Shown piece after piece: positions 1-12,088 of a DNA stretch of 64,000 bases (positions are counted from its first letter, which is position 1; each line of letters starts with the position of its first letter). Source of the stretch: Siphonodentalium dalli (lineage: Eukaryota > Mollusca > Scaphopoda > Gadilida > Siphonodentaliidae); the NCBI GenBank assembly GCA_032622095.1, contig CP136061.1, positions 13,531,287 through 13,595,286 on the forward strand. Direction: 5' to 3'. The translations under genes were made by a program, and so were the position numbers. Below the pieces are notes generated by a model that searched no databases, was not told the origin of the DNA, and was given only the letters and a program-made list of their open reading frames with translations.

Positions 1-2488
1 CCCTTTACCCATTAACAAGCATTCGCCTCCACGCGCAGCAAACGGATATCCATAGTACTGGATTTTGTCTGTTCTTGTAAATGACGTGGATTCGCACACA
101 TTTATAAATTACGGTATCCATAGTATTCGACAAGTTGTCCACGTGTCCAAACACGGCTATTGAAAATATATAGTACATGCCCCTGGCCACAACTCCCACT
201 ACACATAAGACCATTAACCCAGTACTATCACGCCCCCTCAGTAATAAGTAATTAAGATTTCACGGAATCATTCATATGTTATACGATGGATGAAATGACG
301 TCGCAGATTATTTCTTTGCATATAACGCCCCACCGTCGTCCAACCCGCTCCAAGAGTATACAAATTATCAATCCACAAACTATATATTGGCCTTGTCGAT
401 TCTGTCGGTGTCTCGCTGACCCCTCTTTTTTATTCTGGCAACGGGACAAATCTAAGTGTCGGCACATGTGTCCCACCCCAATTGTTGTATGTATATGTAC
501 ATGTATATATGGCAATAAAATATGTTTAAACAATGACATTTACAAGCTTCCCAATCAATGGAAGTACTCTCGCAGTGTTACTCTCATTAATGGCTAATTT
601 CAGCAAAATGCTCCCCGTTTACACTCGAAAGCACAAATTTATCTCCGAATTTTAATTAATTTGATATGGATCGTTTATACCTTGTACCTAAATGTCGTTT
701 TCCTTTGTTTTATTGAGTTCTGAAACTGCGAGGTGGGAAAATATTGGTTTGTTTACATTACGAATGTTTGATTTCGTAAACAGAATCAAATTCAGAATCC
801 GATAACCAAACTCCAGACAGAGTTATCTCCCATCGCCCCGCTGAGATATCACTGTCACACGGACATTTGGTAAGGATTTCTTACATGTTCTTTGTTCTTA
901 TGTTTTAGGATTAAAATTGTCTATGTCTGGCTCAGTTCATATTGTTTTTATCAATACCGAAAGAATTACTATTATTGCAAACTTTTGATGCCAAAATAAG
1001 ATAATATGTGGCTAAATATAGTTTCGACGATAAAATAGTTGAATCTGTCCGCAAAGTTAAAAAAGGTACCATCCTTCCGGCAGTGATCTATAATATAGCG
1101 GAGTGGGTGCTGCATGGAGTTTGTGTGGTAACAACGAAATAACTATTACGGTCTGATCGTTTACAACAATGTATACAGAGTGTAATCTGGTTTGTTCATT
1201 TGGGGAACCACAGCGTACGGTTGGTAATCTGCAATCAAAAATCAGATTATCCCACGAAATAACGACTCAGTTGATCAACGGACACAAACGAAAACCGGAA
1301 GTAATGGAGCCCGAGTGAAGTTGAGTCTCGGGGGTGTTAATGTTGGCCAATATTTCCTGGACTATAATATATGTTCTATTCTGTAGATTTATGTGTGGCC
1401 TTGACCTTCCGAGAGCCGCCGTTTATGGCCAGGGTCCGCGCTGGCGCGAAATTTGTTTTTTCAAATATTTTGCCAAATGAAAATTATTTTTGCAAAATGT
1501 TGTTAGAAGTTGCCAAATTCTATCAGTTCTACAACGTTGTGCCTTTTATTTTTACAATTTTTATAATCGCTGCTTGAGCGGCCATTGATATCGATAGTAA
1601 AGCAGTTAATTACTAATAATTCTCGCCTCTATACTTGGGTTTATCATAGAATAATAAACCAACAACATAACAATGAGATTGTGGAAGGGTTTCTTCATCA
1701 GAAAGGCACGTCGAACCAAAGAGAGTTAGCTATGTAAACATCACCACCAGTTACTAATGATATCGGATTAATTGTATGTTGATAGAGGGTTAACTTTTCA
1801 TAACCTTATAAATCATCATTAATACCAGTGATGAAAGATTTTCCTGGATTGAGTGGTATTAGTTGACAAATATTATTTAACTTTCTTTTTTTGCCAAATG
1901 AAAATATGTTTCACCAAATGTGAATTATTTTTGCCATTGGAAAATTTGGCAAGTGACAGTGCGAAGACTGTTTATGGCCGCGAGTTCAGTTTTGGCACGA
2001 TATTTTATAATAAACCATTAAAAAATAGATCAGCTCTCTTTTATATTATTGTAATTCCGATATACGCTGATATACCTGTGCAATTTTGATTATTTTGGCG
2101 GCCATTTTAAATATTGATTTTCAAAGTCAAGGACAACGAAATCGGCATGGAACGAAAACGCGTGTAGTCTAGTATGTTTGAGGAGTGGGTATGCCGTGAT
2201 GAGTTCACCATGTTGCTCGAATATGCCCATTTGGATATGCGTTAGCAATCCACTTTTAGTCCGCGAATCAGTTGACTCAAGCCGAACAAACAGTGTCGAG
2301 AATGATTGGGATGTTGTGTTCTTCCATCCGGGGACTGCCTGTTACTATATATGTTTGGAAAGAGTAATGTTCCTCTGGACAAATCCACCGGAGACTTTGT
2401 CTCATGTGAGTTAAACAAACTCTTAAGATCTTTCAGTCGATTACTAATTGCCATTCACTAGATGCAAACGTGCAGCTATTACACTCAC
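1..2488. other. intron after exon 3; no gene seen
   Basis: AT-rich sequence with short ORFs on both strands that match nothing recognised. The next HSPA12 exon was looked for on the minus strand and is not here. Minor structure only: the word GCCAAATGAAAAT occurs near 1472 and 1893, each near a GGCCGC-type word, suggesting two diverged copies of a short dispersed repeat about 420 bp apart. Confidence 0.6.
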
Positions 2489-2639
2489 CTCCTAAGTCGA
2501 TTATCATGTACTTGGAACCAGGTGTTTCGATGCTAAGGTGAGACCCATCCTTTGATGGTTCAATGGGAATTCGCTGACAATATATTGCAGCAGCCTCAGG
2601 TTCTAGAGCAATTGTCAAAATGTTGCTGCATATTCCTGC
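2489..2639 (-). CDS. HSPA12-like: HSPA12-like Hsp70, third coding exon
   Basis: Internal exon of 151 bp (50 codons plus one base). The acceptor is CTTTCAG before GCA at 2639. The donor is GGAG followed by GTGAGT at 2488-2487, a perfect consensus. It encodes AGICSNILTIALEPEAAAIY, the conserved HSPA12 block after the FMR.AA helix, and ends in KYMIIDLGG, the start of the phosphate-2 motif (D-x-G-G). The splice falls inside that motif, in phase 1. The following exon should open with the remaining Gly-Thr and the rest of the ATPase domain. No such exon is visible in 1-2488, so the gene must continue beyond the left edge. Confidence 0.93.
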
Positions 2640-3479
2640 CTGAAAGAATGCGACGAAAGTCATGCATCGATTAAAGTAGAGTTTTAATCTGATGGATGAT
2701 TGGTTAAAGGGGGTCAATACCTTCGAAGTGGGTTCTTGCGAAATAACAGAAAAATATGAAAAATTACTGTAACAACAAAATCAGTATATTTTTACATGTA
2801 CCTGAGTACGTGTAAAAATATATTAATTTTGTTCTTTACTTTAATTACTAATAACTGTCCAATAATAAGTGTTTGCTTATGAACACCATTGTTATGGACA
2901 TGTTATAGTTCAATCAAAACTTTTATGGTAAACATAGGAAAAGGTCGATGCGTTGGAAATCATATTCAGACTAAAATATGTTAGCTTAGTACACGTTTAG
3001 AGATGTTTGTTGACAAATGACTTTAAACAGCTGACTTAAATATATATTTATTTTGCATATTTACCCACAGCATGTGTCTTCGGTCCCGTTAAGAAGATCT
3101 GAAACACTTAGATCATGCCATTAATTTCTACTCTGGCTATGTAGAGCTCATATTCCACCAGTTCAAACCCTGGAGATGTTCTGATTTGGGGGACTTTATA
3201 ACATTGGACACATAATGCCGGTTCCTTAATAGTATAATCCACATTATCAGGTGAGATAGCTACAAATGGCCATGACATCACACAACAATAGGTTGTCAAG
3301 TGAAATATGGCCCGAGAAGTATAAATTAATAAACTGCACACTTTCAAATGATTATATAGTGTACCATAGTGGAATGTCGGGGTTAATATTGGCCTGGAAA
3401 GTATGTGTAAATTATGTTAATATAACCAATTACAAACTAATCAATACGTGTGCGGGAACAGATCGATGTCACGTAGAAA

Positions 3480-4260
3480 CAGTTTCACTGGTCTGAAATG
3501 ATAGCGTATCATAAGTTTGAAAACATATCAATGTCACATGGAAGTAGTTCTACTGTTCTGAGAAGTGTAGCAGATCATATTGTTTGTGCCAGGTCATGTG
3601 ACTCGGAAAGAAAGTTGGATTATAATCATATGCTGGCTGGAGGCGGGGCTTACTTGGTCGTACGTTCTTGAAGGGACGGATAGCACCACGACAGACTTTT
3701 AGGCGAAATCTCAAGCTGCTAGCTTTGTGGAAAGTTGTTGTGGTATTCATATATTCATACATCCTTTGCTGTTATAATAAAGACTGTGTATCTTTAAGAC
3801 TGTGTCTGAACCAGCGTCCCCAACGCGGAGAGGCGATCTACGGCCGACTATAGGACACATGTTTTTTGGTTGCCGTGAGCAGAATTCCTAATTAAGCTGC
3901 TGGTAAATTAGGAAAAGTGCTGAAAAATTCTAAAGGACAGAACATTCAGTGAAATGCAAAAATTCAGCAGAAGAAAATCCAGGAAGAAGATAAATTCAGA
4001 ACATTCTGTGAAAAATAAAATTCACAAATATAAACATTCAGTTCAGAAGGAAAACCAAGAAGATAAAGTCACAAATATTAACATTCAGTTCAACAAGAAA
4101 TTCAACAGTTGTAAACATCTGACATTCGAAGTTATAGTGTGGTACCCAGCTGACATTTCAAGTTTACTGACAATTCCAGTTGATTGAAGATAGTTCTGTG
4201 GTGGTGATAGTGTGAGTACCTTTTACATAGATTGAATATACGGCATTCTGAAACAACATA
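3480..4260 (+). other. possible 5' LTR/leader of the gypsy element
   Basis: Sequence between intron DNA and the first retroelement ORFs. AATAAA at about 3775-3781 could be a polyadenylation signal and would suit an LTR. A stretch around 3945-4105 repeats the word AACATTCAGT or close variants several times. No second LTR copy is available for comparison, so borders and identity are a guess. Confidence 0.25.
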
Positions 4261-4278
4261 CCAATGTAATTTTAATTA

Positions 4279-4518
4279 ATGGCTGGACGGTTCGCATACA
4301 TACCCCTAACAGCAGGGATTTCGTCAGAACCAGAGTTTGAAAACGATAGAACTTCATATCGAGAATCCCTCAATCGGCCACCTCGAGTACCAGTACTACC
4401 AAATACATTAATTGGGTACGACGCACCATTTCAATTTATAGACTATTGTAGTTTGTGTAAGGAACGCGTTAGTACAATATCGCCGAAAGTATTTAAACGA
4501 GTCGTGAAATTAAATTAG
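4279..4518 (+). CDS. unassigned 79-codon ORF upstream of gag
   Basis: ATG-initiated open frame of 79 codons in the leader between the putative LTR and gag. It has a proline- and arginine-rich start and a C-x2-C pair (CSLCKERV) near residue 60. Further codons reading in a similar style follow a TTTTTGACAG acceptor-like site at about 4584-4593, so it could be a small spliced or accessory reading frame. No family is recognised. It may equally be a chance ORF. Confidence 0.25.
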   Translation: MAGRFAYIPLTAGISSEPEFENDRTSYRESLNRPPRVPVLPNTLIGYDAPFQFIDYCSLCKERVSTISPKVFKRVVKLN

Positions 4519-4820
4519 AGGTACATTGCAATAGAATAAGGGTTTTGGAAGAGATTCAAATTTTTAACAAATATAATAATTGTGTTTTTGACAGGTATAC
4601 AATATGGACATCTACTAAAACACCGTTTGCAGATTTTCCAGCAAGAATTGTTGCTCGTTTTCCGTTTTTGCGATATCCGACACCATTTGGATGTCTAATC
4701 TGAAGACATTAATTAAAGCACGAGAATTGGCCTAAAGTGATGAGGCAGTAATGTTTATTGATGAGGACATGGTCACTATGGAAAGATAAATTAATATTGT
4801 ATGCTTGTTAATAAAATAAA

Positions 4821-5990
4821 ATGGCCGAAGCACCAGAGATACCTAGTTTAGATTTTGGCAGTGAATCAGAGATAAGAATGATTGAGTATGATGCGCTAAT
4901 GCATCAGCGTATAGGTGAGGAGAGAAATAGACATAGGGATTTAAACCCTAATGACCGACCACCTGCGTATGAACGAATTGATCAGGGAATTGACTGAACA
5001 AATGCATTTATTTCAAAATGCAGTGGTTCAACAGTCCGAGGCCTCGAAACACTCAACAGCGGTTCAGGCAGCTTTGGGCGCTGCTACGATAATAGGAACT
5101 TATTCAAGTGAATCCAAAGGCTCAAATACTGGATTTTACAAATACAAAGGTATTCTGTTGCTGTGGACGCAGCGGGTGAGGATAAAATTAAGTTAGCTAA
5201 TCAAACTGCCTGGGGACCAGTAGCAGAATTGTACAAAGATTTATGAAACAAAATACGATTCATGGGGTCCTAAGAATTACTTGGGCTGAGTTTAAAAGGG
5301 AATTCCGTCCCCGTTATGGCGAGATAGCAGATAATCAACATGCCCTTTCCATTTTACGCAATATTAGACACAATAAAGATGAGAGTATTCAGGTATATGC
5401 CGAACGATTAAGGGAGATAGCTATGGATGCGTTTGACGATCATATACAAGATCCAGCCATTGAAATGGTGGGATATTTTGTTGATGGGTTGTATAATGAT
5501 TCATTGAGGTTTAAATTAATGAGGGAAAATCATCCACAGTAAGACAGGGCAGTAGACTATGCAATGAGTGAAGCTAATTTACATAAACGGTATAAACTGA
5601 GGTATGGTGGGTGTACATATGATAGGTCTCGAAGAAATGCTGTTGATAACGAAATGCCCATTGCAATGGAAGTTGATCATTTTCGTAGAAGGGGTTTTGA
5701 CAGAGTTCAGAGATCTCAACCAAATAGGTATGCGGGACCATGCCCAGTGCAAGCTCAAAATGGGTATCATGGCCACGCATTATGTCGGGGCCAAAATAGG
5801 GGGTCGCTACCTCAAAATAATGTGAGCGTATTAAAAATGAAAAATGAAACAGCAAGGCCAGTTAATCCGTCAAATTCACATAGTTTTGTAATAAATCAAT
5901 GCGCTGGGACGCCATTTCGGTATAATATTGTCAAAAAGGAGGACATTCTATAGACTGGTGTTGGTTGCATCAGGCAGATGAAGGACGAAG
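4821..5990 (+). pseudogene. gag: gypsy gag remnant
   Basis: An ATG at 4821 opens 58 codons, then the frame is lost. The reading continues in other frames at 4951-5196, 5243-5542 and 5564-5953. The 5243-5542 part contains the retrotransposon gag (capsid) signature, with WAEFKREFRPRYG and a following Q(A/V)YAERLREIA-like helix. Near 5915-5985, in yet another frame, a half zinc knuckle is readable (C-x4-H-x4-C within YCQKGGHSIDWC); the upstream first cysteine is lost next to a stop. Capsid and nucleocapsid order is therefore normal but the gene has at least three frame breaks. Confidence 0.75.
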
Positions 5991-6478
5991 GAAACATTAA
6001 ACTAAGCGGTTCCATTATTAAGGTGGCCGAAAAATGGAACGAAATAAATCAAAAGATAATAATAAAACATTTTTAAGCCAGAATAATTGAGCAAATTAAA
6101 TGTTTCGTGTTAGGTAGACGTCAAAATGATAACTTAAATGGTTTACACGATGATAAGACATCTCATATATCAGATGGTAGAACTAGGAATGTAATTAAAT
6201 TCAATCAAATAAAATATCCAAATGAGCCACCAGTGTATAATGGAATAAAATCAGGTAAAAATGATTTTCAGAGAGGCAAAATTAACCAGAAGTTGGCTAG
6301 TGGACAAGTAAAATCTAAATTTGATAACACAACACCGAAAATAATAATTGAGCAAAAGAAACAAACTATCAATCATAAAAAGGGAGTGAAAAATAATAAT
6401 TGGGATTTTATGAAACATAAAACATTGATATGAATTAGTAGCACAAATTACAATTATCATGGAGACACTGGGAAACTG
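5991..6478 (+). other. gag-protease spacer, AT-rich
   Basis: Very A-rich stretch between the zinc-knuckle remnant and the protease. A lysine- and asparagine-rich open frame (6107-6433) is present but its composition is that of A-rich DNA. It could be the decayed linker of the polyprotein; no domain is recognised. Confidence 0.4.
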
Positions 6479-6730
6479 TTGGGGGAACTTGTACCATGTT
6501 CCATCGTAATACTGATTAGAAAACAAAGGGTAAGAGCTTTGTTGGATAGTGGAGCTGTTTGTTCACTAATTAATATAAACTTGTATGAAAAATTACAAGA
6601 TCGACCCAATCTTATTAAGAAACAAGCAACTGTTACTTCAGCGAGCAATGACACATTAAAAATAATAGGGTATATAAACTATGTAACTATGAATTTAAAC
6701 AGGTCACTTATACTTGGACAAGATTTTTAA
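6479..6730 (+). pseudogene. gypsy aspartic protease remnant
   Basis: Open stretch of about 83 codons with the retropepsin active-site signature LLDSGAVCSLI at roughly residues 23-33 and a GQDF end typical of the domain's C-terminal side. It lies between gag and RT, as expected for a Ty3/gypsy polyprotein. A stop at 6730 separates it from the rest of pol, and 6731-7101 reads only in broken frames. Confidence 0.75.
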
Positions 6731-7101
6731 AGAGACAATGGAGTAAGAATGTATTTTGATTTGGGAGCCATAAAAATTAGAAATCAATTGGTGGGCCTAG
6801 TACCAGACATCCATAAAGCATCTTTATTATGTCTGAAAGTTAATTGTAAACTGCAACCAAGGACAAGTGCCATTTGATCAGCCAAAATAGTAGGGGGAGC
6901 TAAGATGTTTAATTCTCCCTTCATAATGGTGACTAGTACAGAGAGTGAGTTTCTCAGCCAGCATCCAGGAGTCACATTGGAAGAGTCAAAAATCACTATA
7001 AACTATAAACTATAAACGATTGTATTCCCATCAAAATAATTAATCAAACTGACAGGCATTATAATTTCAAACGTGGCTGGGTTGTATGGAAAATACTTCC
7101 T

Positions 7102-8340
7102 ATGCAGGAAGCAGAAGTAAATGAAATTTCGAATTCTTTTGAAGTGGAAGAGGTACGGGTCGATGAGAAAGAAATTAATGCCCCACCGGAACATTTAAAG
7201 GGGGTCACTGATTTGGTATTGAAAAATGAAGATTTTTTTGCTGGAAACGATAAACAATTGGGAGAAACACCAGCATATGAAATGACCATAGACACCGCAA
7301 ATCATGCACCGATCTCACTAAAACCTTATAGAATACCTTTACACCTGAGACAGCTCTATAGAGATGCTATTGATTCAATGGAAAATGCAGGAATAATAAG
7401 CAAATATAAGAGTAGTTGGTCCAACCCTTGCTTGTTGACACCTAAATCTGATGGTACATGGAGGTTTTGCTGTGATTTTCGTGTTTGAAATAAGATAACA
7501 AAGACTACATTTACTTGTTTCTATGGTAACTGGTTTTTCAATCGCACCGCGTATGGCATGAAGAATGCTCCGTGTGGATATAGTGAGTTGATGGCAATTG
7601 TTTTAAAAGGGTTAACTAGCGTAATAAACTATATTGATGATATATTGATATTCAGTGATTGTATATCTAGTCACGTGACACATGTAACTCAGGTATTTCA
7701 AAGGCTAAGGGAACATAACATCAAACTGAAATTAAAGAAGTGTTCATTTTTCAAATCAGAGACAAAATGTTTGGGTTTTATAGTAAATGAAACAGGTAGA
7801 GCACCTGATCCTAACAAAATTAAGGCATTGAAGAACATGGTAGCACCTACTACAGTGAGAGGTGTTAGAGGTTTTATTGCAACTATGTCCTATTGCCGAC
7901 GTTTTCTCCCTAACTTTAGTGAAATATCTATTCCTTTGATTAATTTAACTAAGAAATATGCCAAGTTTAAATGGGATAAACAGTGCCAAGATGCTTTTGA
8001 ATATTCAAAAGAAAGTCTAGTTGTCATACCTCAATTTGCTTATCCAGATTTGAATAATCCATACACATTGTATACAGATAGTAGTCAAAATGCGATTGGT
8101 GCAGTATTAGTTCAAAGTTGTGATCAAAATGAAGGAATAAATATACCACAATGTAGGAATAAAAAGCTAATTTATTTTCTGTCAGCAAAATTGAGTCCTA
8201 CATTGTGAAAAATGTCAGTGATTGAAAAAGAAGTCTATGCAACATGTTATGCTCTTAAAAAGCTTGATCATTATTTAAATGGTGCCACGTGTGCTATTAA
8301 AATGGATCATCAACCTTTAAAATATTTATTAACAATATAA
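7102..8340 (+). pseudogene. pol: gypsy reverse transcriptase and RNase H remnant
   Basis: 7102-7488 carries the RT N-terminal region (KPYRIPLHLR, SSWSNPCLLTPKSDGTWRFC). After a stop at 7486-7488 the frame soon resumes at YGMKNAP (7552 on). The catalytic YIDD box is at about 7630, followed by the KC.F.....LGF thumb region and the RNase H start (YTDSS...IGAVL, about 8070-8110). Between the fingers motif and YGMKNAP about 50 codons that Ty3/gypsy RTs normally have are missing, including the first catalytic aspartate region. RNase H continues past a stop at 8206-8208 to about 8340. The enzyme cannot be active. Confidence 0.88.
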
Positions 8341-8547
8341 TAACCTGAAAATTCAGAGGTGGATGTTGTGTTTATCAGCTTATAATTGCACTATAAAATA
8401 TCTGCCAGGAAGTTAAAACGGTGTAGCAGATTTATTAAGTAGAATACCATATTCAGCAGAAACAGAAGCCCGACTTTCTGATATTCATATCAATGATAAC
8501 AATTTACCAATAAATTTGATTAATTTAAATCAAATTACAAGTGTAAA

Positions 8548-9734
8548 GTGGAAACCAATGATCCATTACGACAAGGCGAATTGTCAAATGAAGAAGTCGC
8601 TCAGTTTAATATGAAAATTGAACAAGGGGAAGACTCAGAAATTCAGGAAATTATTGCATCATATAACAGTAATAATTCTTCCCCATCAATTACTAATAAA
8701 CATTTACTTATAGAAGATGTGTTATATTACATATCAAATGCAGACGATGACCCTATGCTGAGATTATATATATTGAGTCATTTGCAAGAAAATGTACTGA
8801 TGCAATATCATGACAAACTGGGACATTTTTGAATTGAACACACATTTCAAATAATTTGTCATAAATATTACTGGAAAAATATGTACAAGTGTATATATGA
8901 ACACTGTGAGAAGTGTGTAATTTGTAAATCACGGAATTTGGTGAAACTGAGACCTCCATTACAGGACACCAACATGCCAGCTTTTATATGGACAAAATGG
9001 AGTATATATATATCTGGACCATTCCCTCTGACACTAGCAAATAATAAATATTTGTTAAATTGGTTTTGATGTATAGTGGTTGGATAGAATCATTTCCAAT
9101 AACACGTAAAAGCACGGATTTGATTATTCATTGTCTTTTGGAAAATATTATACCAAGATTTGGCGTTCCAATGGAAATTCTGAGCGATAACACTTCAAAT
9201 AAATTTAAAGAAGTACGTACAAATCTAGGAATAAAATTACTTTTAACAAGTTTTTATTCACCTCAGTCAAATAGCTGCAATGAGAGGTCCCATCGTTGTT
9301 TAAATGGCATACTAGCTAAAATTATGGAAGGAAATCAGCGAACGTGGGATCTTGTTTTGGGACAAGCATTATTAGCATATAGATGCATGATTTCAGATTC
9401 ATCTAAAACTTATAGTTTTGAACTAATGTATTCACATCCATCCGTTTTGCCATTGGATAATATTTTAGCTCCCAGACTAAGATATATGGGAGATCAGATG
9501 CATCAGATTACTCTTCAAGCACAACACAGAGCGTTCCGTGCGGTACACCATCACATGAAAATTGCTAAACGTAAACAAAAGGAAAGAGTTAAGACCACAG
9601 AGGTTGATTATAATGTGGGTGATAAAGTATATTATAAGATTGGACAGACATCGGGTAAATTTTCATCAAAATGGGCTCCATATCACGTGATTCTAGAAAA
9701 AAAAGTCCTGCTTCATTTATTATTAAGGATTTGA
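8548..9734 (+). pseudogene. gypsy integrase remnant
   Basis: 8548-8832 ends in the HHCC zinc region (YHDKLGHF). The CxxC half (CEKCVICKS) follows at about 8900-8940 after a stop. The core then reads through a stop near 9067 into SDN (second catalytic Asp, about 9186) and a NER (catalytic Glu, about 9280). The first catalytic Asp, normally before the GPFP motif, is replaced in ISGPFP. The C-terminal part has the NVGDKVYYK box (about 9610) seen in Ty3/gypsy integrases. The fold is recognisable but the catalytic triad is incomplete. Confidence 0.85.
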
Positions 9735-11370
9735 TCACGGGAAAACATATAATAGTCACAGTAGGAACTGGAAAATACAAAAAAAAGACATTAACTCGCA
9801 GAATGAGGCTTTGTTCGAGTTTTCTGTCTGATTGAGCCATTTGTTCTGACATGCTGTAATATAACAAATGTTTTTAAAAGAGAGCAATAGATATGGATTT
9901 ATGAACGAGCCGATTGTCAAACAATAGGGGCCCAGATGCTGTTAACTGTCATTTATGAGAGGTGTTAAAAGTATGGGACCCCAAATGCTGTTAAGTGTCA
10001 TTAAGGAGAGGTGTTAAAAGTACAATTACTGGTTTTCTATAGGCCTCGGGCTAGGAACTATAATCACTTAATGCCGCGTGAGTGAATTAAAGTGAAGTTG
10101 TGTTAAGTAACAAAAAAAAGATTAAAAGTATTTCTCAGTGTCACAATCAGGTGATAAAATAAAAGTTTGTGGAAAATAAGATATTTTTACAAGTGAAAAT
10201 AGGCCACAAATGTAATAAAGAACGTTCTGTTAAACGTGTCGTATATTCAGTGCACCACACTAGCAGGGTGTGATGCTGGTTTTTAGTTCTATGGTCTGTT
10301 TAATTAGTTGAAAACTAGTGACCCGTATGCTCAATTAAGAGTCACTATAATAAACAGTCATATTGAAACAAAAGTTGGTGAAAATGTGCTGTTCGTTCAT
10401 TTATATAATGGATTTCGATAATACCGGAAGTTTCGATAAATTTATGAAGCCGAATAGTAAAAATCACTAAAAACTGTGCAACTGTCAATATGCAAGGTTA
10501 AAATTGCGCTAAACAAACTTCATATTTGCTTGTAATATGCAGTGTTAGTTGTATGGCGTATATGAGCCACATAGAGTATGCAAGCTCATGTGGATTACAT
10601 GTAATCATAATGGGTGTCATGTCGGGGATGGAAGGTCCCACAAACAATAGAAAAAAAGCTTATTCTATAATACTAAACTTGGATGTTGGAAACAAGTAAA
10701 GAACTTCCTAGGGGCGAGAATCAGTGTATCAAAGCGATATGCGTGAATCGTGCCAAATGGGTTAGATCGAACCGATGTCCAGGTATCGATCTAGTGTATA
10801 TTATACAGTGGATTGGGATTGAATACAGAAAATAATTGACCTGTCCTAACGAAAAACAAAACGGAATGATGTAATGAGTTTGGGAATGAGAAAATTGGTA
10901 AACGAGAATTACATTGTCATAAGAAAGAGTTAATAAAATGTAATGTGGTAACGATATAATTGAATAATAACTTCTTATATAAAGGCCTATTAAAATAGCC
11001 ATTAATCACGCAAAATAGGATACAGTAAGTAATTGTAAGTAAATTGTAAATGTGTTTGCAAAGTCTAAATAAATTGGTTGCGTATGGAAACAATTTGGTC
11101 GAGTAATTGAATGATATCTGCTTAAATGAGGCTTATTAACAGAGTCATTTACCACACTACGGGAACAAAAAGTAATTGTAAGTAAATTGGAAATGATTGA
11201 GAAGTCTAAGTAAATTAGTCGCGTGTAGAAATAATGGAATCTTATATTGAAATTGATTATATATAATAAACAAATTGAAGCCGAAAGTAGGTTAGTAATC
11301 TTATATTGGAATTGAAAATATATAATAAGCAAATCAAAAACGAAAGCTGATACGAATTTTCATTATTTTT
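9735..11370 (+). other. pol-env spacer with short tandem repeats
   Basis: No coding domain is recognised. A 47-48 bp unit is repeated twice at 9927-10022 (words ATGCTGTTAA and GAGAGGTGTTAAAAGTA in each). A degenerate unit with TAATTGTAAGTAAATTG occurs near 11030 and 11172. A 60-bp unit with AATCTTATATTG occurs near 11240 and 11300. These are internal repeats of the element or of sequence inserted in it. Confidence 0.5.
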
Positions 11371-11373
11371 CAG

Positions 11374-12088
11374 ATGGAACAAAAAAGTATGCCTCTTTTG
11401 TTTGCATTATTAAACACTGTTCAACTAGAATCCGAACAATCAAGTGGAACTATTACATAATATTATATTTGAAAAGCTGAAACTGATTTATATGAATTCA
11501 GCAAAAATGGAATCTTGGATTTGTAATAGATTTACAACCATTCCAGGCATTTTTGAAGACTTTGGCAAAAACCATTAAGAATGCCCGGACTTCAATAACT
11601 AAGTAAATGTGAGACATAGTTATGATGCAAAATATATCGAACACAACATAGCGGATTTTGAACTCAAAATACTAGTGAAAAGAACTTTCATAAATATTTA
11701 GCTGAAGAAACGATTCGGGATATAGAAGTAACAGATACTTTTATTAAATTGTTTAAATGTTTAACTAGTGAATTGGAGACGGTGCAAAGTGAATTGGGTC
11801 ATATAATAAACAGTTTAAAGAATATAGACAACTTCATACGGGTACACTTACTCGACAGAAACATGGTGCCCCTTTCGGCCAGCAGTTTTTTATTTGGAAC
11901 GTTATCATCTGATGATTTAGAACCAATTAAAGACAGTTTAAATGAATTGCAAACCAATCAGAGAAGAATAAAACATGTTGTGGAAAAAAGCTTAAGTGTT
12001 ATTAACATCACAGACACGTGTAATTAAAATTCGACTTGCATTAAATATGGTAATCAAACATTTTGAAGATCTCAGAAACAAACTTGAT
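11374..12088 (+). pseudogene. env: gypsy envelope-like region, N-terminal part
   Basis: An ATG at 11374 directly follows a strong splice acceptor (ATTTTTCAG, AG at 11372-11373). It opens a short hydrophobic stretch (PLLFALL) that could be a signal peptide. This matches the known layout of errantivirus env, which is translated from a spliced RNA. The reading breaks soon after. A second open part (11749-12027) has the features of F-type envelope ectodomains: FGTL, then DD..PI with heptad-like helices, and a Q.RI.HVV.KSLSVIN helix. Frames shift again before 12088, where a TIR element interrupts the region. Identification rests on motif layout, not on a database match. Confidence 0.55.

Noticed and set aside
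1-2488. A fourth HSPA12 exon completing the ATPase domain
   Set aside because: No minus-strand frame shows the Gly-Thr completion of the phosphate-2 motif or later HSPA12 blocks; it must lie outside the window.
3130-3190. Possible tRNA B box (AGTTCAAACCC)
   Set aside because: No A box at the right distance and no foldable tRNA.
3480-10300. A 3' LTR for the gypsy element near 10.0-10.3 kb
   Set aside because: No stretch there matches the putative 5' LTR at 3.5-3.85 kb, and envelope-like sequence lies further downstream.
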